Origin: G020354085 sp964629975
Lineage (GTDB): Bacteria; Pseudomonadota; Gammaproteobacteria; Acidiferrobacterales; Sulfurifustaceae
Assembly: GCA_964629975.1 (NCBI GenBank)
Contig: CAZVUN010000043.1
Location: 1-20,303 of the forward strand
Length of the DNA stretch: 20,303 bases
Reading direction: 5' to 3'
Within the stretch, counting starts at the first letter, position 1. Every line of letters begins with the position of its first letter. The notes beneath the pieces are model-generated. The model ran no database searches and was not told the DNA's origin. It saw only the letters and a list, made by a program, of their open reading frames with translations. Shown piece after piece: positions 1 through 8,299 of the stretch. The translations under genes and the position numbers were made by a program.

Positions 1-126
1 GGGCGCGGCCTGCGGCGCGGGGGCCGCACCGGGCGGCGCCGTCGGGCCGGGTGCGACGGTTGCGCACGCGCCGAGCGCGGTGGCAAGCACGACGACAACC
101 GCGCGGGAGAGTTGGCTGGTCTTCAT
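1..126 (-). CDS. Putative lipoprotein, N-terminal part only
   Basis: The reading frame is open from an ATG at 126 to the window edge, giving 42 residues, so the gene is cut off. It starts MKTSQLSR, followed by a hydrophobic stretch and a lipobox LGAC with Cys21, so the product is probably a lipidated outer- or inner-membrane lipoprotein. After the cysteine comes a linker rich in Pro and Ala. The gene is divergent from hemA. In many gammaproteobacteria this position holds lolB or a tetratricopeptide-repeat lipoprotein. The Pro/Ala linker fits the second better, but the informative part lies outside the window. The ribosome-binding site is weak (GAG about 10 bases upstream). Confidence 0.7.
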   Translation of the reverse strand, partial: MKTSQLSRAVVVVLATALGACATVAPGPTAPPGAAPAPQAAP

Positions 127-246
127 AAGGAATGCGTCTCTGCGGTGCTTACCGGGCACGGCGCCGTAGGGTGAGGAGTGGCTTCCCCGCTTAGACGGCC
201 GCACCGGCAGATCATTCCCGGGGCAAACGGCAGGCAGGTCACGAAA

Positions 247-255
247 AGTATAATA
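247..255. promoter_or_regulatory. Possible divergent -10 elements between the lipoprotein gene and hemA
   Basis: This AT-rich island stands out in GC-rich DNA. On the plus strand it reads TATAAT (249-254), a perfect sigma-70 -10 box, but I see no good -35 at the usual distance. On the minus strand the same bases give TATACT (247-252), with CCGACA 16 bases upstream (269-274), a 4/6 match to the -35 consensus. It could serve both genes. Use by hemA would give a leader of roughly 135 bases. Confidence 0.4.
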
Positions 256-285
256 CACGCCCCGACCCTGTCGGCGACCCGGGAA

Positions 286-300
286 CCGGCGGACCGCCGG
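286..300. repeat. 7-1-7 inverted repeat in the hemA leader
   Basis: CCGGCGG, one base (A), then CCGCCGG is a perfect inverted repeat. If transcription starts near the TATAAT at 249-254, it lies in the hemA 5' leader about 100 bases before the start codon and could fold as a short GC hairpin. Such repeats also occur by chance in DNA this rich in GC, and no function can be read from it. Confidence 0.35.
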
Positions 301-397
301 GGCATGGCGTCGCTAGGCACATGTCGCAAGGCCGCTGCTGCCTTGACACACCCGGCGGTTCAGCGCAAATTCCGCCCGATTCCCGGCGCAAACCCCC

Positions 398-1654
398 ATG
401 CACCTCGTCGCTTTCGGTATCAACCACCACACGGCCCCGGTCGATGTGCGCGAGAAGGCGGCGTTCGCCCCCGAGCACCTGCCACGCGCGCTGCGCGAGG
501 TGACCGGCAGCGGCGCCGCCAACGAGGCGGCGATCCTGTCGACCTGTAACCGCACCGAGCTCTACTGCGGCCTCGACCCGCAGCACCAGGGCCGGCTGAT
601 CGAGTGGTTTTGCGACTATCACCACCTGCGGCACGACGAGATCCACCCTTACGTCTACCAGCACATCGACGAGGCCGCGGTGCGCCACGCGTTTCGTGTC
701 GCCGCCGGGCTCGACTCGCTGGTGCTGGGCGAGCCGCAGATCCTCGGCCAGATGAAGGACGCCTTCGCGGTCGCGCACAAGAGCGGCGCCACCGGCAAGA
801 TCCTCAACCGCCTGTTCCAGCAGACGTTCTCCGTCGCCAAGCAGGTGCGCACCGACACCGCGATCGGCGCGAGCCCCGTGTCGGTCGCCTCGGCCGCGGT
901 CGCGCTCGCCAAGCGCATCTTCGACACGCTCACCGACAAGACGGTGCTGCTGATCGGCGCCGGCGAAATGATCGAGCTGTGCGCGCGCCATATTAAGGAG
1001 AACGGCATCGGCCACATAATCGTCGCCAATCGCACGCTCGAGCGTGCCCAGGCGCTGGCTCAGGAATTCCATGCCGAGGCCATCGCGCTCGCCGAGATGC
1101 CGGCGCGCCTGGCGGATGCCGATATCGTGATCTCCTCGACCGCCTCGCAGCTGCCGATCCTGGGCAAGGGCGCGGTCGAGCGTGCCCTCAAGGCACGCCG
1201 CCACAGGCCCATCTACATGGTCGACATCGCGGTACCGCGCGACATCGAGGCCGAGGTCGCCGAGCTGACCGACGTCTACCTGTACACGGTCGATGACCTG
1301 GCCGAGGTGGTGAAGGAAAACATGCAGTCGCGCCAGGAAGCGGCACGCGAGGCCGAGCGCATCATCGAGGTGCAGGTCGCGGACTTCATGCGCTGGGTCG
1401 GCTCGCTCGACGTGGTGCCAACCATCCGCGCGATCCGCGACGCGGCGGATGGCCTGCGCGAGCTCGAGCTCGCGCGTGCCCGCCGGCGCCTGGCGCGCGG
1501 GGAGGACCCGCAGAAGGTCATGGAGCTTCTGGCGCGTGCCCTGACCAACAAGCTGACACACGCGCCGTCCGCCGCGCTCACCAAGTTCGAACTGGACGAC
1601 AACTTCACGCTCAACGACGCCGCGCGTCGCCTGTTCAACCTCGGCGACAAGTAG
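398..1654 (+). CDS. hemA: Glutamyl-tRNA reductase
   Basis: This enzyme reduces glutamyl-tRNA(Glu) to glutamate-1-semialdehyde with NADPH, the first committed step of tetrapyrrole (haem, sirohaem) synthesis by the C5 route. The 418-residue length is normal. The start MHLVAFGINHHTAP is the family N-terminus. The catalytic cysteine is Cys50 in ILSTCNRTE, and the NADPH-binding GAGEM lies at 187-191. The C-terminal part holds the helical dimerisation domain with the LARALTNKLTHAP segment. The gene is first in a tight operon with prfA (2 bases apart) and prmC, the usual gammaproteobacterial order. No clear Shine-Dalgarno sequence precedes the ATG. In enteric bacteria HemA is controlled by haem-dependent proteolysis through its N-terminus; whether that holds here is unknown. 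Confidence 0.97.
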   Translation: MHLVAFGINHHTAPVDVREKAAFAPEHLPRALREVTGSGAANEAAILSTCNRTELYCGLDPQHQGRLIEWFCDYHHLRHDEIHPYVYQHIDEAAVRHAFRVAAGLDSLVLGEPQILGQMKDAFAVAHKSGATGKILNRLFQQTFSVAKQVRTDTAIGASPVSVASAAVALAKRIFDTLTDKTVLLIGAGEMIELCARHIKENGIGHIIVANRTLERAQALAQEFHAEAIALAEMPARLADADIVISSTASQLPILGKGAVERALKARRHRPIYMVDIAVPRDIEAEVAELTDVYLYTVDDLAEVVKENMQSRQEAAREAERIIEVQVADFMRWVGSLDVVPTIRAIRDAADGLRELELARARRRLARGEDPQKVMELLARALTNKLTHAPSAALTKFELDDNFTLNDAARRLFNLGDK

Positions 1655-1656
1655 GC

Positions 1657-2739
1657 ATGCACCCCGCCCTGCTCGCGAGGCTGGACAGCCTCACGCACCG
1701 CTATGACGAGGTCACGGCCCTGCTCGCCGATGCCTCGGTCATCAGCAACCAGGACCAGTTCCGCAAGCTGTCGCAGGAATACGCCGAGATCAACCCGATC
1801 GTCGAGCGCTTCCGCGAGCTGCGCCGCGCGCAAGACGAGCTCGCCGCCGCGCGCGCCATGGCGCAGGACCCGGACGCCGACATGCGCGCGATGGCGGAGG
1901 AGGAGATCGCGCGCGCCACGAATGCGATCGCGCGCATCGAGCGCGACCTGCAGACGCTGCTGCTGCCCAAGGACCCGAACGACCAGCGCAACGTGTTCCT
2001 GGAAATCCGCGCCGGCGCCGGCGGCGATGAAGCGGCGATCTTCGTCGGCGACCTGTTCCGCATGTACAGCTACTACGCGCAGGCCAACGGCTGGGAGGTC
2101 GAGGTCATGTCGAGCAACCCCGGCGAGCACGGCGGCTACAAGGAGATCATCGCGCGCATCGCCGGCCAGGGCGTGTACTCCAAGATGAAGTTCGAGTCCG
2201 GCGTGCACCGCGTGCAGCGCGTGCCGGCCACCGAGGCGCAGGGGCGCATCCACACCTCGACCGTCACGGTCGCGGTGCTGCCCGAGGCCGCGGAGGTCGA
2301 CGCCATCGAGCTCGACCCCGCCGACCTCAAGGTCGACACGTTCCGCGCGAGCGGCGCCGGCGGCCAGCACGTCAACAAGACCGACTCGGCGATCCGCATC
2401 ACCCACCTGCCGAGCGGCATCGTGGTCGAGTGCCAGGACGAGCGCAGCCAGCACAAGAACCGCGCGCGCGCCATGGCGATCCTGCAGGCGCGCCTGCTCG
2501 AGCAGGAACGGCGCAAGCAGCGCGAGGCCGAGGCCGCCAGCCGCAAGGCGCAGGTCGGCACCGGCGACCGTTCCGAGCGCATCCGCACCTATAACTATCC
2601 GCAGGGACGCGTCACCGACCACCGCGTCAACGTCACGCTCTACAAGCTCGATCAGGTCATGCAAGGCAAGATCGACGAGTTCGTGCAGGCGCTCACCGCC
2701 GCCGACCAGGCCGAGCAGCTCGCGGCGCTGTCGGCGTGA
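1657..2739 (+). CDS. prfA: Peptide chain release factor 1
   Basis: RF1 recognises the stop codons UAA and UAG in the ribosomal A site and triggers release of the finished peptide. The 360-residue length is standard. The stop-codon-reading tripeptide PAT sits at 190-192 (HRVQRVPATEAQGRIHTS). The catalytic GGQ is at 235-237, within ASGAGGQHVNKTDS. PAT, rather than SPF, identifies RF1 and not RF2. The N-terminal coiled-coil domain covers about the first 100 residues. The ATG lies 2 bases after the hemA stop, and the TGA overlaps the GTG start of prmC, so translation is probably coupled through all three genes. Confidence 0.98.
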   Translation: MHPALLARLDSLTHRYDEVTALLADASVISNQDQFRKLSQEYAEINPIVERFRELRRAQDELAAARAMAQDPDADMRAMAEEEIARATNAIARIERDLQTLLLPKDPNDQRNVFLEIRAGAGGDEAAIFVGDLFRMYSYYAQANGWEVEVMSSNPGEHGGYKEIIARIAGQGVYSKMKFESGVHRVQRVPATEAQGRIHTSTVTVAVLPEAAEVDAIELDPADLKVDTFRASGAGGQHVNKTDSAIRITHLPSGIVVECQDERSQHKNRARAMAILQARLLEQERRKQREAEAASRKAQVGTGDRSERIRTYNYPQGRVTDHRVNVTLYKLDQVMQGKIDEFVQALTAADQAEQLAALSA

Positions 2740-3581
2740 CGCGCGTGACCGTCGGCGAGTTCCTCGCGCACGCCGCTGCCCGCCTCGCCGGAGCGAGCCC
2801 CACCCCGCGCCTCGACGCCGAGGTGCTCGCGATGCACGTGTGCGGCCTGTCGCGCAGCGAGCTCATCACGCGCGCCGACACGGAACTGTGCGGCACCGCG
2901 GGCCCGCGGCTCGAGCAGTTGCTGGCGCGTCGCATGAAGGGTGAACCGGTCGCCTACCTCACCGGCCACCGCGAGTTCTGGTCGCTCGACCTGGTGGTAA
3001 CCCCGGCGGTGCTGATCCCGCGGCCGGAGACGGAGCTGCTGGTCGAGCGCGCGCTCGCGCTCATTCCCGAAGATGCCGCATGGACCCTCGCCGACCTCGG
3101 CACCGGCAGCGGCGCCATCGCCTGCGCGCTCGCCACGGAGCGCCCGCGCTCGCGCGTCATCGCCATCGATGCCTCACCCGACGCGCTTGCGGTCGCCGCC
3201 GAGAACGTCGGCCGCCTCGGCCTCACCAACGTCGAGCTGCGCCACGGTGAATGGTGCGTGCCACTCGGCGATACACGCTGCGAACTCATCGTCAGCAACC
3301 CGCCCTACATCGCCGACGGCGACCCGCACCTCGCCCAAGGCGACGTGCGCTTCGAGCCGCGCGCGGCGCTCGCCTCGGGCGCCGACGGCCTCGATGCCAT
3401 CCGGCGGATCGCCGAGCAGGCGCGCGCGTATCTTCGTCCCGGCGGCTGGTTGCTGCTCGAGCACGGGGCGGATCAGGGACCGGCCGTGCGCACGCTCTTG
3501 GTCCAGCACGGTTACAGTCATACACACAGCCACCACGATTTGGCTGGCCGTGCACGCGCCACTGAGGCCCAGGCCACGTAA
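2736..3581 (+). CDS. prmC: Release factor glutamine methyltransferase
   Basis: PrmC (formerly HemK) uses S-adenosylmethionine to N5-methylate the glutamine of the GGQ motif in RF1 and RF2, which raises termination efficiency. The 281 residues show the N-terminal helical substrate domain (about 1-85), the family segment AVLIPRPETE (91-100), the SAM-binding DLGTGSG (120-126) and the catalytic NPPY (188-191). The start is a GTG that overlaps the prfA stop in the sequence GTGA. It therefore sits directly behind the gene for its own substrate. No intrinsic terminator is visible after it. Confidence 0.97.
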   Translation: MTRVTVGEFLAHAAARLAGASPTPRLDAEVLAMHVCGLSRSELITRADTELCGTAGPRLEQLLARRMKGEPVAYLTGHREFWSLDLVVTPAVLIPRPETELLVERALALIPEDAAWTLADLGTGSGAIACALATERPRSRVIAIDASPDALAVAAENVGRLGLTNVELRHGEWCVPLGDTRCELIVSNPPYIADGDPHLAQGDVRFEPRAALASGADGLDAIRRIAEQARAYLRPGGWLLLEHGADQGPAVRTLLVQHGYSHTHSHHDLAGRARATEAQAT

Positions 3582-3990
3582 CCGCCCGCCACGCCACCTG
3601 TTTCCCCCGGCACAGGGGATGAGCCCCACGCCAATGTGTCTTGCCTGCGGATAACCCGCGCGTCGGCTGTCATATTTCTGCGACACGACCGGAGTGTGAC
3701 GGTGGTACGAAGGCTGCTGAGGCGCGACATGCTCCCTTGTAATTGCCGCCCATCGCGCGTTAGATTCTTCGCCGGAACACCCCAACACTGCGGCCAAGAA
3801 TAACAAGGACACTCCGCGGCCCGTCTCACCCGCCGCCGGATACCGCAAGGACTCCAGGTTGTACGACGACGTGCGTCGCGCGTGCCTGCACGCGTTAGCG
3901 CGTCGTGGCCGAACCGCGGGTGTCCCGCTGCCTGCGTGCAGCAGCGGCGCTGGTCATCGCTCACTTGGCGTTGAAGAGGGGGTCCTTCTT
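3582..3990. other. Non-coding gap upstream of the exported-protein operon
   Basis: I see no RNA gene or convincing small ORF in these 409 bases. A possible sigma-70 promoter is TTGTAA (3737-3742), 17 bases, then TTAGAT (3760-3765); the match is only partial. Further on, CGCGTG (3879-3884) and CACGCG (3889-3894) form a 6-bp hairpin with a CCTG loop, flanked by ACGACG (3863-3868) and CGTCGT (3901-3906), which could extend the stem. The frame of the next gene is open back to 3859, but that stretch lacks export-protein character and is better read as leader. Confidence 0.4.
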
Positions 3991-5589
3991 ATGGTGTACG
4001 TACATCGTCGCTCGATTCGCAGCAGCTCTCCGGCACTGAGCCTGCTCGCAGTGGCTCTCGTTACGCTCGGCGGTTGCAGCGGTGGTGGCGGTGGCGGAAC
4101 AAGTGCGGCGCCAAGTCCGGGCACGTTGCAGTTCAGCGCGGCCTCCTACAGCGTCAATGAAGCGACAGGCAGCGTCACCGTCACGGTGACGCGCACCGGC
4201 GGCAGCGCCGGCGCGGTCGCGGTGAACTACGCCACCGCCAACGGCGGCGCGCAAGCGCCGGCCGACTACACAACCACGTCCGGCACGCTCAACTGGACCG
4301 ACGGCGACAGTTCAAACAAGACCTTTACCGTCACCGTCGCGAATGACGCCAGCGCCGAGGGGCCGGAGACGGTGCAGCTCAGCCTGAGCAACGCGACTGG
4401 CGGTGCAGCGCTCGGTGCCAATGCCAACGCCACGCTCGTCATCGACGACACCCCCGGCACGATCCTGTTTACGCAAACCGACTTCACCGTGCTCGAAAAT
4501 GCCGGCGTCGCGAAGGTGACGGTCTCGCGGGTGGGTGGCAGCAATGGATCGGTTTCCGTGACCTACCGCAGCGCGGATCCGCCACCAAACAGCGGTGACA
4601 ACGTCGCCTCGCGGCGCACAGCGACACCGGGTGTCGACTACACGCCCGTTCCCGCAAATGCCAGCTTGACCTTCGCGAACGGCGAACCCACCAAAGACAT
4701 CGAAATCCCGATCCTTCTCGACGGCGGAACTGCGTCGGAGCCCGCCGAAACCATCGACGTGGCCCTGTGTGACGCCATCGGGACCAACGTTGGCCGTGAA
4801 GCGCGCGCCGTGCTAACCATCGCGGACTTCCAGGCGACCGCCAACCCGGGGATCGTGTTGAGCCCGATCGCCAACAACCGACCCGGCCAGATCCCTGTCA
4901 ACATTCATCCGGAAATCACGCTGTCGTCACTGGTCGACGCGAGCAGCCTCACCCCGACCACCGCCAAGATCCGCTGCACCGACGGGTCGGGAACCACGGA
5001 CATCAACAGTGCCCAGGCGATCTTCGATCCCGACGAGATGACCGTAACGGTTGTGCCACCACCAAACACGCTTCCCTCGGGTGTGGGCGCCGCGTGCAGC
5101 GTTGTCCTGACAAACGGCGTCAAAGATCCGCTCGGGCAGCCCATCACGACGAGCGAGCTCGTCTCGGACTCATTCACGATCGGCAGCGCCACCGACACCG
5201 CCGCCCCCGTCGCCTCCAATCTCAAACCGCCAAACGGCAGTACCGGGGTCAACGCGAACACCGCGGTCATATCGGCCACACTCAGTGACTACATGCTCAA
5301 TACACTCAGCATCAATCCGAAGAACTTCCAGCTGAGCTACTCCGAGAACGGCGTCGAGCGCGTCGTCGCCGGCAGCGTGACGTTTGTACAGGACAAAACG
5401 ACCTTTCCCGCCGCCAACGAAGTCGTCGACATCCCCGTCACGTTCCAGCCGGCCTGTGGCTTGAAGCCCAACACGCAGTACACGGCGCGCCTCAAGACGG
5501 CCGAACCGGGTGTAACCAAGGGCATCCGCGACGTGACCGGACGACCGCTCGCCGCCGACGTGGTCTGGTCGTTCGCTACCGCCCCCTGA
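3991..5589 (+). CDS. Calx-beta domain lipoprotein
   Basis: A predicted 532-residue secreted lipoprotein of unknown function. I chose the ATG at 3991 because a GAGGGGG Shine-Dalgarno lies about 9 bases upstream and a signal peptide follows directly, ending in the lipobox LGGC (Cys29) and then a run of glycines. Two Calx-beta domains cover about 45-154 and 157-280; their hallmarks are the SVNEATG and VLENAG strands, ADYT/VDYTP turns and AEGPET/ASEPAET acidic segments, and such domains often bind calcium. The remainder (about 286-405 and 410-532) resembles two bacterial Ig-like (Big_5 type) domains, the second closing with the typical DVVWSFAT. Four cysteines after Cys29 could form disulfides. 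Base composition looks less GC-rich than neighbouring genes. It probably acts in adhesion or as a surface or periplasmic scaffold; this is inference. Confidence 0.85.
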   Translation: MVYVHRRSIRSSSPALSLLAVALVTLGGCSGGGGGGTSAAPSPGTLQFSAASYSVNEATGSVTVTVTRTGGSAGAVAVNYATANGGAQAPADYTTTSGTLNWTDGDSSNKTFTVTVANDASAEGPETVQLSLSNATGGAALGANANATLVIDDTPGTILFTQTDFTVLENAGVAKVTVSRVGGSNGSVSVTYRSADPPPNSGDNVASRRTATPGVDYTPVPANASLTFANGEPTKDIEIPILLDGGTASEPAETIDVALCDAIGTNVGREARAVLTIADFQATANPGIVLSPIANNRPGQIPVNIHPEITLSSLVDASSLTPTTAKIRCTDGSGTTDINSAQAIFDPDEMTVTVVPPPNTLPSGVGAACSVVLTNGVKDPLGQPITTSELVSDSFTIGSATDTAAPVASNLKPPNGSTGVNANTAVISATLSDYMLNTLSINPKNFQLSYSENGVERVVAGSVTFVQDKTTFPAANEVVDIPVTFQPACGLKPNTQYTARLKTAEPGVTKGIRDVTGRPLAADVVWSFATAP

Positions 5590-5601
5590 GGCGAGCGTCG
5601 C

Positions 5602-6147
5602 GTGGCGCACAGAATGTCCCTGAGGGTTGCCGCAGCAGCAGCCGTGCTCGCTGCGGCGTGCGCGCCGGCGCAGGCCGGCACGCTATATGTACAGGGCGTG
5701 AGCGCCGCCCTGCGTGCGCAGCCGGACTATGCTGCAACAGTCGTCGCGACCGTCGAGCGTGGTGCGGCGCTGGAGGCCACCGCAGCGGCCGAGGGCGCCG
5801 GCGCGTGGGTGCCGGTGAGCTACCGCGGGCAGAAGGCATGGGCGCCGCGCTCCCTGCTCGGGAGCGCGCCGCCCAAGGCGCGCTTCTCCTGGTCGGAGTT
5901 CGTGAGCTACGTGGGACGCATGGTCGGGAGCCGCGTCGATTCGCGCCAGCGCGTGTCCGATTCGACACTCGTGGTCACCGGCGTGCGCGGCCTCGGGGCC
6001 GAGGACCGTGCGCGACGGGAGGATCGGGGCACGGGTCCGCGCGATTACGCGGCCGTCGGGCGCATGGAGGCGCTCGAACTGACCGCCGAGGAGATTCAGC
6101 GCTTTCACGACGGGCTGCGGCGTGAGGCCGCAGGCAAAGGCCGCTGA
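5602..6147 (+). CDS. Exported SH3b-like protein
   Basis: A small exported protein with a signal peptide ending AQA (about residue 25). A bacterial SH3-like domain covers roughly 26-85: LRAQPDYAATVVATVERG followed by WVPVSYRGQKAWAPRSLLG is the standard SH3b pattern. Such domains often bind peptidoglycan or protein partners. The C-terminal half is polar, with a conserved-looking VTGVRGL segment, and I do not recognise it. The start is either GTG at 5602 (GAGG about 10 bases upstream) or ATG at 5614; I chose the GTG for its better ribosome-binding site. The gene begins 12 bases after the lipoprotein gene and ends 2 bases before the protease gene, so it belongs to the same operon and may assist the protease. 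Confidence 0.8.
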   Translation: MAHRMSLRVAAAAAVLAAACAPAQAGTLYVQGVSAALRAQPDYAATVVATVERGAALEATAAAEGAGAWVPVSYRGQKAWAPRSLLGSAPPKARFSWSEFVSYVGRMVGSRVDSRQRVSDSTLVVTGVRGLGAEDRARREDRGTGPRDYAAVGRMEALELTAEEIQRFHDGLRREAAGKGR

Positions 6148-6149
6148 AC

Positions 6150-7007
6150 ATGGCGCGGCCTGTGCGAACCGTGGGCTGGTTCGGTCTCTTCCTGGTAGCG
6201 GTATTGCCGCATGCCGCGAGCGGTGTTGCCGAAGGCCAAGGCTTCCGCGCTCGCGCCTCGGACGCAGTCGCGCAGGCAACCGATCCGACCTATGAGGCGA
6301 TCCGCGACGAGATCCTGTTCGGCCGCGAGGTGGCCGCGCGCGTCCTCGGCCGGCATGCGCGCGTGCCGAATTTTGCCCTGCAGCGCTATGTCAACCTGGT
6401 CGGCCGGCATCTCGCGCAGTTCAGCACACGACCGGAGCTTGAGTTCCGCTTCGCGGTGATCGAGTCGGGCGCGGTCAACGCCTACTCCGCGCCCGGCGGC
6501 TACGTGTTCGTCACCAGCGCGGCGCTCGCGGCGCTCGAGGACGAAGCCGAGCTGGCCGCGGTGCTGGCGCACGAGATCGCGCACGTGAGCGAGCGGCACA
6601 TCGTGCGCGAGTTGCGCATCGGCACCGAGAGCGAATCGGTGGAGCAGACGCTGGTGCGCCTGCTGAGCAGTCCCGGTGAGGCCGGGCGCACGGCGTTCTT
6701 GCTTGCCGTCGACGAGGCACTCAACATCCTGTTCGAGCGCGGCTTCAAGAAGGACGAAGAGCTTGCCGCCGACCGCCTTGCCACGCTGCTGCTCGCCAAC
6801 GCCGGGTACGATCCGCTCGCGCTGCGCCGCGTAATGGCTCGCGCCCAGGGCGCAGCACAGCCGAGCCGCACCCATCCACCCTCGCCCGACCGGCTCGCGG
6901 CGCTCGATGCGCTGATCGCGGGCCAGAAGCTCGCGGCGCTCGGCTATCCGAATGGCGCGGCGCGCTTTGCCGCCATGACCAAGACCCTCCGGGAGAAACA
7001 ACAATGA
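6150..7007 (+). CDS. M48 family zinc metalloprotease, exported
   Basis: A predicted periplasmic or membrane-attached endopeptidase. The 285 residues begin with an export signal (about 1-25). The zinc site is complete: HEIAH at 141-145 and the third ligand Glu204 in EELAAD. The upstream segment SGAVNAYSAPGGYVFVTSAAL (about 106-126) is typical of M48B/M48C proteases such as BepA (YfgC) and LoiP. It lacks the C-terminal TPR domain of BepA. BepA and relatives degrade or help assemble outer-membrane proteins. Here the gene overlaps the start of an outer-membrane barrel gene (ATGA), which makes quality control of that barrel a reasonable inference. Confidence 0.92.
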   Translation: MARPVRTVGWFGLFLVAVLPHAASGVAEGQGFRARASDAVAQATDPTYEAIRDEILFGREVAARVLGRHARVPNFALQRYVNLVGRHLAQFSTRPELEFRFAVIESGAVNAYSAPGGYVFVTSAALAALEDEAELAAVLAHEIAHVSERHIVRELRIGTESESVEQTLVRLLSSPGEAGRTAFLLAVDEALNILFERGFKKDEELAADRLATLLLANAGYDPLALRRVMARAQGAAQPSRTHPPSPDRLAALDALIAGQKLAALGYPNGAARFAAMTKTLREKQQ

Positions 7008-8230
7008 ACCGCCTCCCCCGCCTGATTGTCATTGCACCCCTGCTCGCCAGCACCGCCGCGCTCGCCGACGAGTTTCACTACAACAACGCGCTGATCGGCG
7101 ATCGCGCCGCCGGCATGGGCGGCGCGTACACGGCGGTGTCGGATGATGCGGCCGGGCTCTACTACAACCCCGCCGGCACCGCGTACGCCAAGGGTCGCAG
7201 CCTCTCGGTCAGCGTCAACGCCTACAACTACACCAACACCGACTATCGCAGCGCTCTGGGTGGCACCGACTGGACGCGCACCTCCTCGACGCTGCTGCCC
7301 AACTTCTTCGGCGTGGTGCGCCCGCTCGGCCCGGGCGTGGTCGGATTCTCCTACGCCGTGCCGGACAGCATCGAGGAGGATCAGGACCAGACCTACGGCG
7401 GCTTCCCGAGCAGCATTCCCGGGGTGAACGTCAACGAGTACGTGATCAACCTCAACAACAACGACAAGACCTATCTGTTCGGTCCGTCGTACGCGATGGA
7501 AATCAACAAGAGCCTGGCGGTCGGCGCGACGCTGTACGTGCACTATCGCGCGCGCGAGACGATCCTCAATCAACTGGTGCAGTTGAGCAACGGCCAGGAC
7601 GAGTGGACCAACCAGTACTACCAGACGGACGAGACCGGGCTGCGCCCGATTCTCGGCATCATGTGGAGTCCGGCGGACAAGGTTTCGCTCGGTCTCACTG
7701 TGAGCACCACCTACATTCTGAGCTCCACGACCGAGGTGCAGGGGACACTGAAACCAGCGACGAGCGGCGACGTGGTGCGCTCCGTTCTCAAGACCAACGA
7801 CGAGCGTGACATGCCGACCACCATCGCGCTCGGAGCGGCGTGGTTTCCTTCGGAATCGCTGATCTATGCGCTCGACGTAACCTACAACTCCTCCACCAGC
7901 GACAACTTCCAAAAGCGCGAAAGCACTTACAACGTCGCCGCCGGCGTTGAGTACTACCCGACGAGCAACTGGGCGGTGCGCGGCGGCGTATTCACGAACC
8001 TTGCTGCCACGCCCAAGATTGATGCGTCCCAGACCGGCCAGCAGGAGCACGTCGATCTGTACGGTGTGTCTGCCAGTGTCTCGCGCTTCAGTGCCGGCAC
8101 GTCCCTCACCGCTGGCCTGACCTACTCGCAGGGCAGCGGCGACACGCAACTCTTCAGCGGCTCGACCACGGTCGTGCCGGTCGACCGCAGTTCCTTCACG
8201 CTGTTCCTGTCGGCATCGACCACGTACTGA
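7004..8230 (+). CDS. Outer-membrane barrel protein, FadL/OmpP1-like
   Basis: A 408-residue outer-membrane protein with a signal peptide ending ALA (about residue 21). The segment GDRAAGMGGAYTAVSDDAAG, followed by LYYNPAG, is the N-terminal signature of the OmpP1/FadL/TodX and related (UPF0164, PorV-like) barrels. Alternating strand patterns run through the protein, and the C-terminus ends FTLFLSASTTY, a terminal aromatic strand as required for BAM recognition. FadL-type channels import hydrophobic molecules such as fatty acids and aromatic hydrocarbons; the substrate here is unknown. The ATG overlaps the protease stop (ATGA), so the two proteins are probably made in a coupled way. Confidence 0.85.
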   Translation: MNRLPRLIVIAPLLASTAALADEFHYNNALIGDRAAGMGGAYTAVSDDAAGLYYNPAGTAYAKGRSLSVSVNAYNYTNTDYRSALGGTDWTRTSSTLLPNFFGVVRPLGPGVVGFSYAVPDSIEEDQDQTYGGFPSSIPGVNVNEYVINLNNNDKTYLFGPSYAMEINKSLAVGATLYVHYRARETILNQLVQLSNGQDEWTNQYYQTDETGLRPILGIMWSPADKVSLGLTVSTTYILSSTTEVQGTLKPATSGDVVRSVLKTNDERDMPTTIALGAAWFPSESLIYALDVTYNSSTSDNFQKRESTYNVAAGVEYYPTSNWAVRGGVFTNLAATPKIDASQTGQQEHVDLYGVSASVSRFSAGTSLTAGLTYSQGSGDTQLFSGSTTVVPVDRSSFTLFLSASTTY

Positions 8231-8262
8231 CGATCCGCGCACCCGGGCGGCTGCAGCGGGCG

Positions 8263-8281
8263 CGTGCCAGGACCTGGCACG
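8263..8281. repeat. Perfect 9-1-9 palindrome between the barrel gene and moeB
   Basis: CGTGCCAGG, one base (A), then CCTGGCACG is perfectly symmetric over 19 bases. It lies 33 bases after the barrel stop and 19 bases before the moeB start. There is no T-tract on either strand, so it is a poor intrinsic terminator. It overlaps the place where a -35 element for moeB would fall, so it may be an operator, or a hairpin that protects the 3' end of the upstream transcript. Confidence 0.6.
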
Positions 8282-8287
8282 GCGCAG

Positions 8288-8293
8288 TAGAAT
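8288..8293 (+). promoter_or_regulatory. Possible -10 element of moeB
   Basis: TAGAAT is a 5/6 match to the sigma-70 -10 box. GTGCCA (8264-8269) lies 18 bases upstream and matches the -35 consensus at 4/6. Transcription would start about 7 bases downstream, which is at or next to the GTG start codon at 8300, so the message may be leaderless. Confidence 0.45.
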
Positions 8294-8299
8294 CAGCGC

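Noticed and set aside
239..1561. 440-codon open frame on the minus strand opposite hemA
   Set aside because: hemA is certain. The antisense frame is open because of the strong GC bias at third codon positions, and its translation shows no domain.
3859..3990. 44-codon N-terminal extension of the Calx-beta lipoprotein
   Set aside because: The signal peptide and lipobox begin at the internal ATG (3991), which has a good ribosome-binding site. A 44-residue polar extension would disable export.
8263..8281. Palindrome as an intrinsic terminator of the exported-protein operon
   Set aside because: No T-tract follows on either strand, so the operator or 3'-hairpin reading is preferred.
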